Positions 20,646 through 29,768 of a DNA stretch of 32,182 bases are shown in pieces. Each line of letters opens with the position of its first letter. The stretch's first letter is position 1. Source of the DNA: Bacteroidota bacterium (GTDB taxonomy: Bacteria > Bacteroidota > Bacteroidia > B-17B0 > Aurantibacillaceae); the NCBI GenBank assembly GCA_016708845.1, contig JADJFB010000014.1:1-32182 (forward strand), read 5' to 3'. Under the pieces are notes generated by a model, which saw only the letters and a program-made list of their open reading frames with translations, did not search any database and was not told the origin of the DNA. A program made the translations under genes and the position numbers.

Positions 20646-23279
20646 CTAATTTCTTTTTGCTCTAGAATTACTTCCTTTGATGTTAATGTTATAAATCCCC
20701 GAAGCTTAAATGACTTCCATCAATGATGGCCTTTCCAATATTTTCAATGCTTTGAGAAAGAACCACCGTTGCCAGTAATATCAAATACTTGAATGGATTG
20801 TTTTCTTTTTGGTATTTTAACTCAATTGTAAAATTGCCATTAGAAGGGTTTGGATATAAATTCATAACCGTTTCTGCTTGGTTTTGCAAACCAGTAGGAA
20901 CTAAAAATAGAATTTAAAGTGGTGTTGGTTACAATTTGTGCATTGTAATCAAAATAAATATAAGCGGTATTTTTATTTGTATATGCCGCATACCCACGTT
21001 GCTGGCCTTTAAACGATATTGAATAAATCCGATAGAACCAGCCTGAATTGTTGTGCTATCAGGCAATTGAATGTTAGGGAAACGACGTTTAAAACATTAC
21101 CCGTTAAATCAATTCAAGTTTGGGTGACTATAATTTATGACTTGAAACGTTTCTAAATTCTATACAGTATCTAGTTCATCTTGAATACGAATATTAAATG
21201 CAGGAAGATTATCCAGTATTTTGAAAATGAATGGTATAAGTGAACCAATCAGTAAAGCCTGGCTGTACATTTTGGGGTAAGTTTCTTTTGATGTTTGGGT
21301 CACAAGAGTTAACTAACATTAAGCAAAAAGTGAGTATTATTAATGGGATTATTATCTCCGCTAATTGGCGCAACGGTTGCATTACACAAATCACATCCAG
21401 ATTGTGCTGTGGTATTAGTTTGAAAAAAATAATTGAAAGTCAGGGCTTTTCAACCATTAATAGTTCCAAAATCAGCAATATTGTATGAAACATTGCCTGT
21501 CGCTATTGGATTTAAAGCACCTGCTGCAGTACCCAGCAGCACAGGACCATTTACCGAAAGAAAGTGTACCGCTTGTTCCAGAAGCGCAATTTAAATTATA
21601 CCAATGAGTTATATCTCCTGCATTTACATTTAATACATGGTTTTGCCCCGGAAAAATAATTTCCGTTTGTAAGAAATGGATTGCACGCCAACATCAAAAC
21701 CTGATTTACACGTTAAGCGAAATTAATATTGGTATCAAGTGAAGCAACAGTTACTGTACTATCTAATCCTGGATATATATGATGTTTGTGAAAGGTAGTA
21801 ACAATGTCAACTTTATGTTATATGTATTAGCAGTTTGTTGAAAATGGAAAAGGCCGACGCTTTACATTAGAATTTGTTTGACTTAATAGGTTATTTGTAT
21901 TATCGAAAATTTTTAATGGAATGTTTTTAGTTTAAAATCTCCTATATTATTCAACAATCATTATTATTATCTTTATAGATATACCCAAAAACACCTTCAG
22001 CGTTTTGACAAGAATGAATATTACCTGGTAAACATAATGGATAATTTAAAATTGAATCATCCATGGCTTGAATATAGTTAGGTAAGCAAGAAAAGGGTTA
22101 TTTGAAATGTTACATTTCCATGAAATATAATTAAAAGGATCAAAACAATTTATATTAAGAACTACAGTCTAACTTATATATTGTATTTGGTAAAGTTAGT
22201 AAATTTGTAAGTAAGTTAGTTACTACAATTTTAAGTATCCTAAGTTGCTTGGTAAAGGAGGAAGAATTATTGGGCTATTACTACTACATCCTAATTGTTG
22301 AAGTGAATTAGGTAAAACAGGAAGATTTACAAGTTGGTTATTGCTACAGTTTAATTATCAATTGTATTTGGTAAACTTGGAAGACTTGTTATGTTATTAT
22401 TTTCACAGTATAACAATAAAACAATGAATCTGATAGTAAAGGAAGACTACTTAATTGATTGTGTTGACAGAACAAATAGTAAAGAGAATCCAGGTAAAGT
22501 CAGAATATTTGTAATTTGATTATAGCTACAGTTTAATAAATAATGCAATGAACTTGGTATGCAGGAAGAGTAGTAAGATTGTTTCTACTACAGTCAAATA
22601 AATTTAATGACGTTGGCAAAGTTGGAAGTATATTAATCTGATTAGAACCACAAAATATTATAACCAAACTGTTAGGCAAAGTTGGAAGGGTGCTTTAGTT
22701 GATTTCTGTTACAATTTAATTCAGTTAAAGAACTTGGTAAAGATGGGAGAAATGTTAATTGATTTAGGTAACAGTTTAATATTTTGAGATTGTTTGGAGA
22801 ACAGGCGAAAACTTAGATTGTTATCACTAAAATTGAGTATTTCCTATTGAATTTGGAAGAGGATGGAAGGGTAGTTAAAGTGTTGGCAACACATTCCAGT
22901 ATCTAGGGCTATTAGGCAGTGTTGGCAAATTTGTCAACTGGTTATCGCTACAAATCAAAGTGTCAAGTGTGCTTAGTAATCTAGGTAAACTTGTTAGCGT
23001 ATTTGGATAAAGCATTAAGTATTGACCATTTCCAATGTTTAATGATTTTAGTGAATCAAAATATTGAATACCAGTTATATTTGCTATCCCTTTATTATGA
23101 ACATTAACATTGTCATTGTCGTTACCGCCAAACTAGTGGTATCCATTTGGTTACCACTCAGCTGTTGGTACATTAGCTGCAACCAGTTTACAAAGTTAGC
23201 ATCTGGTATAGTAACAAATTGTGCTTTTAGGTTTGTTAAAACAAAGTATTAAAGCAAATAAGGTAAATAGGTTTTTCAT
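20646..23279 (-). CDS. leucine-rich-repeat surface protein with T9SS domain
   Basis: A large secreted protein of about 880 residues, in many frame fragments. ATG 23279 gives a signal peptide (MKNLFTLFALILCF...), then VTIPDANFVNWL, a familiar mature start of Bacteroidota LRR proteins. An LRR array follows, then a Cna-B/SdrD-like module (VFGYIYKDNNNDC ... NIPLKIFDNTNNLL, around 21850-22010). A DPND-type module comes next (SCDPNIKRNLPQNVQPGF, YTIHFQNTG, around 21210-21300), resembling the DUF7619-like module. The T9SS sorting domain (MNLYPNPSNGNFTIEL ... SSGIYNINIKGSN) ends at TAG 20646. More than 15 frame changes are needed; the gap between modules is partly unreadable. Expected to be exported through T9SS and displayed as an adhesin-like protein. 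The 84-bp palindrome lies just upstream. Confidence 0.7.
22130..23060 (-). repeat. LRR-coding tandem repeat, about 63-bp period
   Basis: Degenerate direct repeats whose minus-strand translation has the pattern LPNSLxxLxCSxNQLTxLPxL, one unit of about 21 residues. The clearest unit is LICSDNQLTNLPTLPNS around 22910-22960. The period is disrupted by indels throughout. Confidence 0.65.
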
Positions 23280-23392
23280 GGCGGTTGTTTTAATCTTTAA
23301 TAAGGTATAAAACCTACCTACTATTTTTTATAAGGTTGTTAGTTGCTTGTGTCTAACTAATAAGTGAGTGCTTTTTTGGGATAAATGCTTGT

Positions 23393-23476
23393 TTCGTCAT
23401 CGCGAGGTACGAAGCGATCTCATACATGGTTTAGAAGTATTGTTTGAAATTGCTTCACTTCGTTCGCAATGACGAA
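23393..23476. repeat. 84-bp palindromic element
   Basis: An imperfect inverted repeat with termini TTCGTCAT...ATGACGAA. The left arm CGTCATCGCGAGGTACGAAG pairs with the right arm read as CGTCATTGCGAACGAAG, and the central about 30 bases are unpaired. It resembles the CGTCATTGCGAG-type REP/MITE-like palindromes dispersed in many bacterial genomes. It sits 2 bp beyond the 23479 stop of the open tail after pckA and 114 bp upstream of the LRR gene start. No transposase is present. Confidence 0.75.
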
Positions 23477-23478
23477 TA

Positions 23479-25189
23479 CTAAATCGTATATCCAGCCTTC
23501 TCCGCAGGATAGGTATTAAAAGTGCCCATTGCTTTGGCGATCACAATATTGTTTCGTTCTGGACAAATAATATCACCACTAGTAATAATTAAACGTTTAC
23601 CTTGGTGTTCTACTTTACCAATACCTTGTAAAGTATCTCCCAGCAGAAGCTATTGATCAAAGTTTTTACAAATTGCTCAGCTAAGTTTTTTAGCTTTTGC
23701 ATCGTAAGCCGTTTTATCAGACCAAGAGTTACGAGGATCTAAAATTTCTGTTGGAACATCCTTACAAGTTTTAGGGAATTTAAATCCAAAGAAATAAGTT
23801 GTACCCATTTCTGCTTTGTCTAATTCGCCATTTAAAGCTGCTATAATTAAAGCACGGGTGTATGATAATTTAATACGACTACCAACCCATAGCTTCCGCC
23901 AACCCATCCAGTATTTAATAACCAAACGTTTACGTTATGTTTCTTTAATTTTTCCCTAATAACTCAGCATATTTTAGTTGGGTGTAATGGTAAAAACGCT
24001 TTCAAACAAGCAGAGAAAGTTGTAGTAGGCTCAGTAATTCCCATTTCAGTTCTGCTACTTTAGCAGTGTAACCACTAATAAAGTTATACATGGCTTGACC
24101 AGTATTTAACTTAGAGATTGGAGGCAATACACCAAACGCATCGCAAGTTAAAAAGAAAATATTTTTAGGAATATCACCAACTGCTGGCGTTACTGCATTA
24201 TCAATATAATTAGCTGGGGTAACTTACACGAGTGTTTTCTGTTTTTTAATATCTGCGTAATTAACAGTAGTTGTTCCTTCGTAATAATTAATGTTTTCTA
24301 ATAAAGAACCAAATTTAATCGCATTAAAAATTTGAGGCTCTTTTCAGCTGTTAAATCAACACATTTAGCGTAACAACCACCTTCAAAGTTAAATACTGAA
24401 TTATCAGCCCAACCATGCTCATCATCACCAATTAATTTACGGTTAGGATCAGCTGATAAAGTTGTTTTTCCAGTTCCTGATAAACCAAAGAAAATGGCAG
24501 TATCACCATCTTTGCCAATGTTAGCAGAACATGCATTGAAAGCACTTTTTCTCGTGTGTGGTAAAATATAGTTTTAATACAGCAAAAATTGTTTTTATTC
24601 TCCTGTATAACCAGTTCCACCAATTAAAATGCTTTTTTAGTGAAATTAATGATTGCAAAGTTATGCTGGCGAGTCCCATCAATTTTAGGATCTGCCATAA
24701 AACCTGGTGCATTTAAATCTCAATCGTGTTTAAAGGTTTTAATTTCTTCTCTTGTAGGGACGTAAAATAAGTTTGAAGAGAATAAGTTAGCCCAAGGCGT
24801 TTCATTTACTACACGAATATTAATTCTGAAAGATGGATCAGCGCAAGCGTATGCATCTCTAATCCATACCTCTTTGTTACCTAAATAAGCCAACATACGG
24901 TTATGTAATGCATCAAATTTATCTGATTCAAAACGGTTATTTACATCTCCCCACCAAACGCTGTCTTTTGTATTTTCGTCGTAAACAACAAATTTATCTT
25001 TAGGCGAGCGACCAGTAAATTCTCCAGTATCAATAGCTAAAGCGCCAACATCAGTTAATACCCTTGTCCACGAACAATAGTTTCTTCAACTAGTTCAGAT
25101 GGATGCAAGTTCCAATAAGCCATTTCAACATTTGCTAAGCCTAATTGGGCAACAGAAGCATCTTGTGCTTTTAATCCAATTTCGTTCAT
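23479..25189 (-). CDS. pckA: PEP carboxykinase (ATP), frameshifted
   Basis: Converts oxaloacetate and ATP to PEP, CO2 and ADP, the entry to gluconeogenesis. ATG 25189 gives MNEIGLKAQDASVAQLGL. Visible motifs: TGEFTGRSPKDKFVVYDE, SVWWGDVNNRF, RDAYACADPSFRINIR, ADPKIDGTRQHNFAIIN, the kinase P-loop GLSGTGKTTLSADPNR (about 24430-24500), LIGDDEHGWADNSVFNFEGG, FLTCDAFGVLPPISKL, YNFISGYTAKVA and LDPRNSWSDKTAYDAKA. This is the ATP class (animal GTP enzymes lack this P-loop form). More than ten indels break it. The normal C-terminus should come soon after AEQFVKNFDQ near 23655. Instead a further 56 codons are open to TAG 23479 (see findings), so the true end may be about 23640. A -7 box lies at 25221-25228. 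Confidence 0.85.
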
Positions 25190-25220
25190 TATATAAAGAA
25201 TTTAGTTTTTAGTTAGGCTG

Positions 25221-25228
25221 CAAAAATA
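25221..25228 (-). promoter_or_regulatory. -7 box of the pckA promoter
   Basis: The minus strand reads TATTTTTG, an exact TAnnTTTG match, 32 bp before the pckA ATG. A -33 TTG at usual spacing is absent; the terminator hairpin at 25234-25261 occupies that place. Confidence 0.45.
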
Positions 25229-25233
25229 CAAAA

Positions 25234-25261
25234 AAAATCGAGTCGTTTCTGACTCGATTTT
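25234..25261 (-). terminator. strong intrinsic terminator before pckA
   Basis: An 11-bp perfect stem AAAATCGAGTC/GACTCGATTTT with a 6-base loop, followed on the minus strand by a run of T. It ends the small lipoprotein transcript, and directly abuts the pckA promoter. Confidence 0.8.
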
Positions 25262-25306
25262 CCACAATTTTGAGATGAAAACTTGTTTTTTGTTGAAAAA
25301 TAAGCT

Positions 25307-25344
25307 GTTAAATAAGCTTCATGATTAAAATCATGCGTTTTAAC
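25307..25344 (-). terminator. hairpin over the lipoprotein stop codon
   Basis: An inner perfect stem CATGATT/AATCATG (25320-25335) and an outer GTTAAA/TTTAAC pairing that reaches the first base of the TAG stop. It lacks a T run, so it may be an mRNA 3' stabilising hairpin upstream of the true terminator. Confidence 0.35.
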
Positions 25345-25754
25345 TATCTTCCCTTATGCTGACATTCAGCATTTTCATTCACTATAATAAGATCGCTACC
25401 TGCGGCAATTTTTCTCACAGATTCAATAAAGGCAATCATATCTTTTTTACTTGGTAATTCAGATAAATTAAAACAGTAATCCGTTTCGCCTTCGCGACCC
25501 CAAGAAACTGTTTTGTATGCAGGTTTATTAGAATGGGCATTTACATAAGCTAAAAACGCTGTTCTTTTTTCTGAGTCTGTACCAGCGCCTTTACTTATAA
25601 ATGACACTAACAAACGGTATACAATTGGCGCTTCAGGTGCTGCTGAAGAAGAAGCTACTGGTGTGGTTTCGGTTACTTTAGCTGCTTCTTTCTTTGATTT
25701 ACAAGAAATACATGCTAAGCTAATTAATGAGGCTAAAAAAAATAATTGTTTCAT
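25344..25754 (-). CDS. small lipoprotein, unknown function
   Basis: An intact 136-residue frame. The chosen start ATG 25754 gives MKQLFFLASLISLACISCKSK, a lipoprotein signal with a lipobox cysteine at 14 or 17 and lysines after it. The frame is open a further 26 codons upstream, but that part runs through the 89-bp repeat and has no signal-like order. After a low-complexity Ala/Ser/Pro linker (PVASSSAAPEAP) comes a compact domain (IVYRLLVSFISKGAGTDSEK, LAYVNAHSNKPAYKTVSWGREGE, SELPSKKDMIAFIESVRKI). The mature half looks like a small alpha/beta fold, but I do not recognise the family. It sits 3' of smpB on the same strand and has its own strong terminator. The unusual tandem-repeat leader suggests separate control. 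Confidence 0.75.
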   Translation of the reverse strand: MKQLFFLASLISLACISCKSKKEAAKVTETTPVASSSAAPEAPIVYRLLVSFISKGAGTDSEKRTAFLAYVNAHSNKPAYKTVSWGREGETDYCFNLSELPSKKDMIAFIESVRKIAAGSDLIIVNENAECQHKGR

Positions 25755-25932
25755 ATGTAGATATTTATTGTTTTTTATTGACATATGGTATACGCCATGC
25801 ATCTTCATTGGTGTTTGTGCGTTTCGGCACATGGCTATTTCATATGTAGATAGTGTTGTTTTTTATTTGCCATTTGGTATAGTCATGTTAACTTCATTTT
25901 TGTTTGTGTCGTCGGCAACATAACTATTTCAT
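25749..25932 (-). repeat. 89-bp tandem repeat, two copies plus a third start
   Basis: The motif TTTCATATGTAGAT on the plus strand occurs at 25749 and 25838, and TTTCATAAATTATA at 25927, exactly 89 bp apart each time. Copies 1 and 2 are about three-quarters identical along their whole length by eye. Copy 1 holds the lipoprotein start codon. On the minus strand copies 2 and 3 read ATG-AAA-TAG (25843-25835 and 25932-25924), two-codon minigenes. The repeat fills the smpB-lipoprotein gap. Confidence 0.8.
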
Positions 25933-25949
25933 AAATTATAATGTATATG

Positions 25950-26408
25950 TTATTTAAATTTTCGATCCATTTCTCGATTCAAGTCTTTTGTTTTCAAATC
26001 TTCTCGCTTATCAAAGGTTTTTTTACCTTTTGCAATGGCTATTTCTACTTTTGCATAACCGCTATCTGATGTAAATAATAGAGTAGGGATGATGGTTAAA
26101 CCTTTATCTACCATTTTTTTTTGAATTTTAGTTAGCTCTTGTTTATTAAGAAGCAATTTTCGTTCTCTTGTAGGTTCGTGGTTATATAAATTACCTTCTG
26201 TATATATGCTAATATTTAAACTTTTAATATATAATTCGCCATTTCTAAAATAACAAAAACTATCAACTAATGACGCTTTCCCTTCTCTAATAGCTTTAAT
26301 TTCAGTGCCAACTAAAACAATACCAGCCGTGTATTTTTCAATAAAACTATAATCAAAACTTGCTCGTCGGTTTTTGATTGTTATTTTTTGCTGTATATTC
26401 GGTTTCAA
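25950..26408 (-). CDS. smpB: SsrA-binding protein
   Basis: Binds tmRNA and carries it to stalled ribosomes for trans-translation. Intact, 152 residues. Family signatures: NRRASFDYSFIEKYTAGIVLVGTEIKAIREGKASL, the OB-fold strands GELYIKSLNISIY, the ERKLLLNKQEL helix, TIIPTLLFTSDSGYAKVEIAIAKGKKTFDKRE, and the basic C-terminal tail NREMDRKFK that enters the mRNA channel (individual motifs recognised by eye). The start is a TTG at 26408: an in-frame TAA directly precedes it and the first internal ATG is far inside the fold, so no ATG start is possible unless there is a base error. The -7 box TATCTTTG lies 20 bp upstream. It is divergent from the GNAT gene. Confidence 0.95.
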   Translation of the reverse strand: MKPNIQQKITIKNRRASFDYSFIEKYTAGIVLVGTEIKAIREGKASLVDSFCYFRNGELYIKSLNISIYTEGNLYNHEPTRERKLLLNKQELTKIQKKMVDKGLTIIPTLLFTSDSGYAKVEIAIAKGKKTFDKREDLKTKDLNREMDRKFK

Positions 26409-26427
26409 TTAATATAAAATTAAGATA

Positions 26428-26435
26428 CAAAGATA
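26428..26435 (-). promoter_or_regulatory. -7 box of the smpB promoter
   Basis: The minus strand reads TATCTTTG, an exact TAnnTTTG match, 19 bases before the TTG start, giving a leader of about 14 bases. A second TATCTTA follows 8 bases on. No clear -33 TTG. Confidence 0.45.
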
Positions 26436-26452
26436 CATAAATACTTGTTGTG

Positions 26453-26935
26453 ATGATACACTTAAAAGTTGCCGAAGAAAAAGATTTAAGCATTATTAGC
26501 AAATTAGCTCAAGTTATTTGGAATGATCATTATGTTCCTTTTATAGGGCAGCAACAGGTAGATTATATGTTGTCGAAAATTTATAATCATGAAAGTTTAA
26601 TTGAGCAACTTAATCAACTAAAACATGTTTTTATTTAATAGAAAAGATAATATTGACGTTGGTTTTCTTTCTGTGAGTTCGCAAAATAAAGTGACTATTT
26701 TTTGCATAAATTTTATATCGATCAACAAAAATCAAACGCTGGTATTGGAACAGAAGTACTTAATTTATTGATTCAACAAATCAATCCTAAATCATTGATG
26801 CTCACTGTAAATAGACAAAATTTTAAATCCATTAATTTTTATTTTAAAAATGGATTTAAGATTGATAGAGTGGAAGATTTTGATATAGGAGATGGTTATG
26901 AAATGAATGATTTTGTGATGGTAAGAATGTTTTAA
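26453..26935 (+). CDS. GNAT-family N-acetyltransferase, frameshifted
   Basis: An acetyl-CoA-dependent N-acetyltransferase of about 160 residues. The start ATG 26453 gives MIHLKVAEEKDLSIISKLAQVIWNDHY, a typical GNAT first strand and helix. The middle reads GFLSVSSQNKVTIFLHKFYI after repair, then the acetyl-CoA loop QQKSNAGIGTEVLNLLIQQI (the usual Q/RxxGxG/A motif, here NAGIGTE). Strand 5 and the last helix follow: LMLTVNRQNFKSINFYFKNGF, then DIGDGYEMNDFVMVRMF. Two frame changes lie near 26630-26640 and 26695-26700. The substrate is unknown; small-molecule or protein N-terminal acetylation are both possible. It is divergent from smpB; a 254-bp non-coding gap follows, with no clear promoter or RNA seen (only weak hairpins). 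Confidence 0.85.
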
Positions 26936-27189
26936 AATTCTGTTTTTTTTCAACACAGAGTTGCTGAGTGTTTTGAGTTAAGGGAGTCTTTTTTTGTTTA
27001 AAAACTGCTTGTTAAACACTAAGCGATCTCTTTATTTCTCTCTTTTTATCTGAGTTGTAAACAATTATAATTCCCTAAAAATCTTACATCAAAAACATAA
27101 GGATTTATTAACCTTTTGGTCTTTATATCTCTTCAAAAAGCCGTAAAACATACCATAAAAAAGCTTATATTTAAACTTTTAAATAACCT

Positions 27190-27873
27190 ATGGAATATAA
27201 TACACAGCTTCCTAAATTGGAGATTCCAGAATACGGAAGAAATATCCAAGTAATGATTGATCATTGCATTACGATTGAGGATAGAGATGAACGAAACAAA
27301 TGTGCAAGAGCTATTATTCAAATTATGGGACAATTAAATCCACATTTGCGTGATATAGCTGATTTTACTCATAAATTATGGGATCATTTGTTCTTAATTT
27401 CTAAATTTCAGTTGGATGTAGATTCTCCATATCCTCGTCCCAATGCTGAAACTTTTACAACTAAACCTAAAAATGTTCCATATCCAGCTACTAAAATTCG
27501 TTACAAACACTATGGTAAAACCATCGAACGAATAATAGATGCTGCAAAAACATACGAAGAAGGTCCTGAGAAAAAAGAGTTATCTCGTTTAATCGCTAAT
27601 CACTTAAAAAAATCATATGTTAACTGGAATAAAGATTCGGTTACTGATGATGTAATTTTTAAGCAGTTTAAGGAAATGACTAATAACGAATTACACATTG
27701 ATGAAAATTCGGCATTAACGCATGCAAACGAGTTGAAGAACAAAAATCACAACAATCAAACGCCAATTAATTTAAGTGCTCGCGATGGTGGTGGTGGAAA
27801 CAACAAGAACCGTCACAAGAAAAATAAAAACAAATTCAAACACCTCAATAATAACAATAGACCAACATCATAG
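27190..27873 (+). CDS. DUF4290 family protein
   Basis: A Bacteroidota-specific family of unknown function, normally encoded next to murA. Intact, 227 residues, no signal peptide. The N-terminal two-thirds are conserved and helical (MEYNTQLPKLEIPEYGRNIQ, CARAIIQIMGQLNPHLRD, FTHKLWDHLFLIS, KIRYKHYGKTIERIIDAA). The C-terminal tail is a low-complexity, Asn/Lys-rich segment (GGGGNNKNRHKKNKNKFKH), a likely nucleic-acid- or polyanion-binding disordered tail. ATG 27190 is the only good start. Its stop is 3 bp before the murA ATG, so the two are co-transcribed. The conserved link with murA suggests a role in envelope precursor supply, which is inference. Confidence 0.9.
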   Translation: MEYNTQLPKLEIPEYGRNIQVMIDHCITIEDRDERNKCARAIIQIMGQLNPHLRDIADFTHKLWDHLFLISKFQLDVDSPYPRPNAETFTTKPKNVPYPATKIRYKHYGKTIERIIDAAKTYEEGPEKKELSRLIANHLKKSYVNWNKDSVTDDVIFKQFKEMTNNELHIDENSALTHANELKNKNHNNQTPINLSARDGGGGNNKNRHKKNKNKFKHLNNNNRPTS

Positions 27874-27876
27874 TTT

Positions 27877-29179
27877 ATGGCCATTTTAAGTTAAGGAGGC
27901 AAACAATTAAAGGGAGATATTATCCCGCAAGGAGCAAAAACGAAGCATTACAGATTTTATGCGCTGTATTACTAACGCCTGAAAAAGTTACGATTAGTAA
28001 TATTCCGGATATTGTAGATATCAATAAATTAATTGATTTATTAAGAGATTTAGGTGTGAAGGTTAAAAAACTGGACACGAAGAATATACTTTTCAGTCGG
28101 ATGAAATAAAGTAGATTACTTAGTATCTCCTGAATTTAAAAAGAAAGGTGGAGGCTTACGAGGTTCTACGATGATTATTGGCCCATGTTAGCCCGCTTTG
28201 GCGTGGCTTATATGCCAAGCCAGGTGGAGATAAGATTGGTCGCCGTCGTATGGATACCCACTTTATCGGTTTTGAAAATTTAGGAGCAAATTTGAATACG
28301 ATTGGATAACGAAAACTTTAAAGTAACAGCTACTAAAATTAAAAGGTACATACATGTTGCTTGATGAAGCTTCAGTAACAGGTACAGCAAATATTGTGAT
28401 GGCAGCTGTATTAGCAGAAGGCGTTACAACTATATACAACGCCGCATGTGAACCATACTTGCAACAATTATGTAAAATGTTAAATAGAATGGGCGCTAAA
28501 ATTACTGGCGTTGGTTCTAATTTATTGACGATTGAAGGCGTTACTTCATTGAAAGGAACGGAGCATCGTATTTTACCGGATATGATTGAGATTGGTTCTT
28601 TATTGGAATGGCAACGATGACACAATCTGAAATTACGATTAAAGATGTGTCTTACGATAACCTTGGTTGTATTCCAAAAGTATTTTCTCGTTTAGGAATT
28701 CAAATGGAACGCAGAGGCGATGATATTTATATTCCATCTCAAGAACATTACGAAATTGATTCGTTTATAGATGGTTCAATGTTAACAGTGGCAGATGCTA
28801 TTTGGCCAGGCTTTACACCCGATTTATTGAGTATTATGTTAGTTACAGCAACTCAGGCTCGTGGAAATATCTTAATTCATCAAAAAATGTTTGAGAGTCG
28901 TTTGTTCTTCGTTGATAAGTTGATTGACATGGGAGCGCAAATTATTTTATGTGATCCACACCGTGCAACGGTAATGGGCTTAGATAGAAAAGTACAATTG
29001 CGCGCCATTCAAATGGCATCACCCGATATTAGAGCTGGTGTTGCCTTATTAATTGCAGCAATGAGTGCCAAAGGAAAGAGTACTATTTTTAATATCAATC
29101 AAATTGATAGAGGTTACCAAAATATTGATGGAAGATTAAATGCCATTGAGCTGAAATTATTAAAAAAACAACTAAATGA
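27877..29179 (+). CDS. murA: UDP-GlcNAc 1-carboxyvinyltransferase, frameshifted
   Basis: The first committed step of peptidoglycan synthesis: PEP transfer to UDP-GlcNAc. ATG 27877 gives MAIL..., reading into KGDIIPQGAKNEALQILCAV after frame changes. Motifs include VTISNIPDIVDINKLI, LRGSTMIIGPMLARFG, GGDKIGRRRMDTHFIGFENLGA, MLLDEASVTGTANIVMAAVLA, ILPDMIEIGSL, IYIPSQEHYEIDSFIDGSM, IWPGFTPDLLSIMLV and IHQKMFESRLFFVDKL. Repair near 29150 gives NAIGAEIIKKTTK and TGA at 29177-29179. At least six indels lie between 27890 and 28610. The catalytic-loop cysteine region (usually GCxxG/ARPVD) is not clearly readable here. About 434 residues, the normal length. The TGA overlaps the ATG of the next gene (ATGA). 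Confidence 0.92.
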
Positions 29180-29763
29180 AATTATTACAATCTATAATCC
29201 TGTTAACTATACTTAGTGTTGGTGTTTCTTGTAAAAGCAAAAGATACAACCAGTTCTGCTTTAGCTACTGATACAAAAAGTACTACTGATGTTATTCAGG
29301 TAAAGATTGATGTTGTTGAAGGAATAAATTTAGGAAATAAAGCACCAGAGATTATGCAGGCTTCTCCAAAAGGAAACGTCATTACATTATCTTCCTTTAA
29401 GGGTAAAATGGTATTAATTGATTTTTGGGCTAGCTGGTGTGGACCATGCCGAGCAGAAAACCCAGCAGTGGTTGCCGCATATAATAAATACCACGGTTTA
29501 AATTTTAAAATGGAAAGGTTTTGAAATACTAAGTGTATTGCTCGATCAAATGCTATAGCATGGGAAAAAAGCTATTGAAAAAGATCAATTAGTGTGGCCT
29601 TTATCATGTGAGTGATTTACAAGGATGGGGCAATGCTGCAGCTTTAAGATATGGTGTCAATAGTATTCCAACCAATGTATTAGTTGATGGTAATAGTATT
29701 ATCGTAGCTAAAAATCTACGTGGAACAGATTTAGAAAAAGCGTTAGAAACACAAATTAAATAA
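29176..29763 (+). CDS. TlpA-like thioredoxin lipoprotein, frameshifted
   Basis: A periplasmic thiol-disulfide oxidoreductase or redoxin attached by a lipid. ATG 29176 overlaps the murA stop (ATGA) and gives a lipoprotein signal MKLLQSIILLTILSVGVSC (lipobox cysteine 19). The frame shifts near 29237-29242, after which KDTTSSALATDTKSTTD forms a linker. The AhpC/TSA-Redoxin-like domain starts with INLGNKAPEIM. It carries the active site FWASWCGPCRAEN, then FEILSVSLDQN and the cis-proline loop GVNSIPTNVLVDGNS. Further frame changes lie near 29515 and 29550-29610. About 195 residues. Its two catalytic cysteines are kept, unlike in the next gene. It probably reduces or repairs envelope proteins; the partner is not identified. 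Confidence 0.85.
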
Positions 29764-29768
29764 TTAAA

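Noticed and set aside
21240..21488. Plus-strand open frame of 82 codons
   Set aside because: It overlaps the minus-strand DPND module, which matches a known domain pattern; the plus frame is a shadow.
22130..23060. Repeat array considered as CRISPR
   Set aside because: The period of about 63 bp has no conserved spacer/repeat split and translates to LRR units on the minus strand.
23281..23392. Promoter search upstream of the LRR gene
   Set aside because: No TAnnTTTG with TTG at normal spacing was found on the minus strand.
25755..25832. Upstream start extension of the small lipoprotein (26 codons)
   Set aside because: It runs through the 89-bp repeat and would place the lipoprotein signal internally; ATG 25754 gives a proper signal.
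26936..27189. Possible small RNA or terminator in the 254-bp gap
   Set aside because: Only a 5-bp stem (AACAC/GTGTT) and scattered T runs; no convincing RNA or promoter signal.
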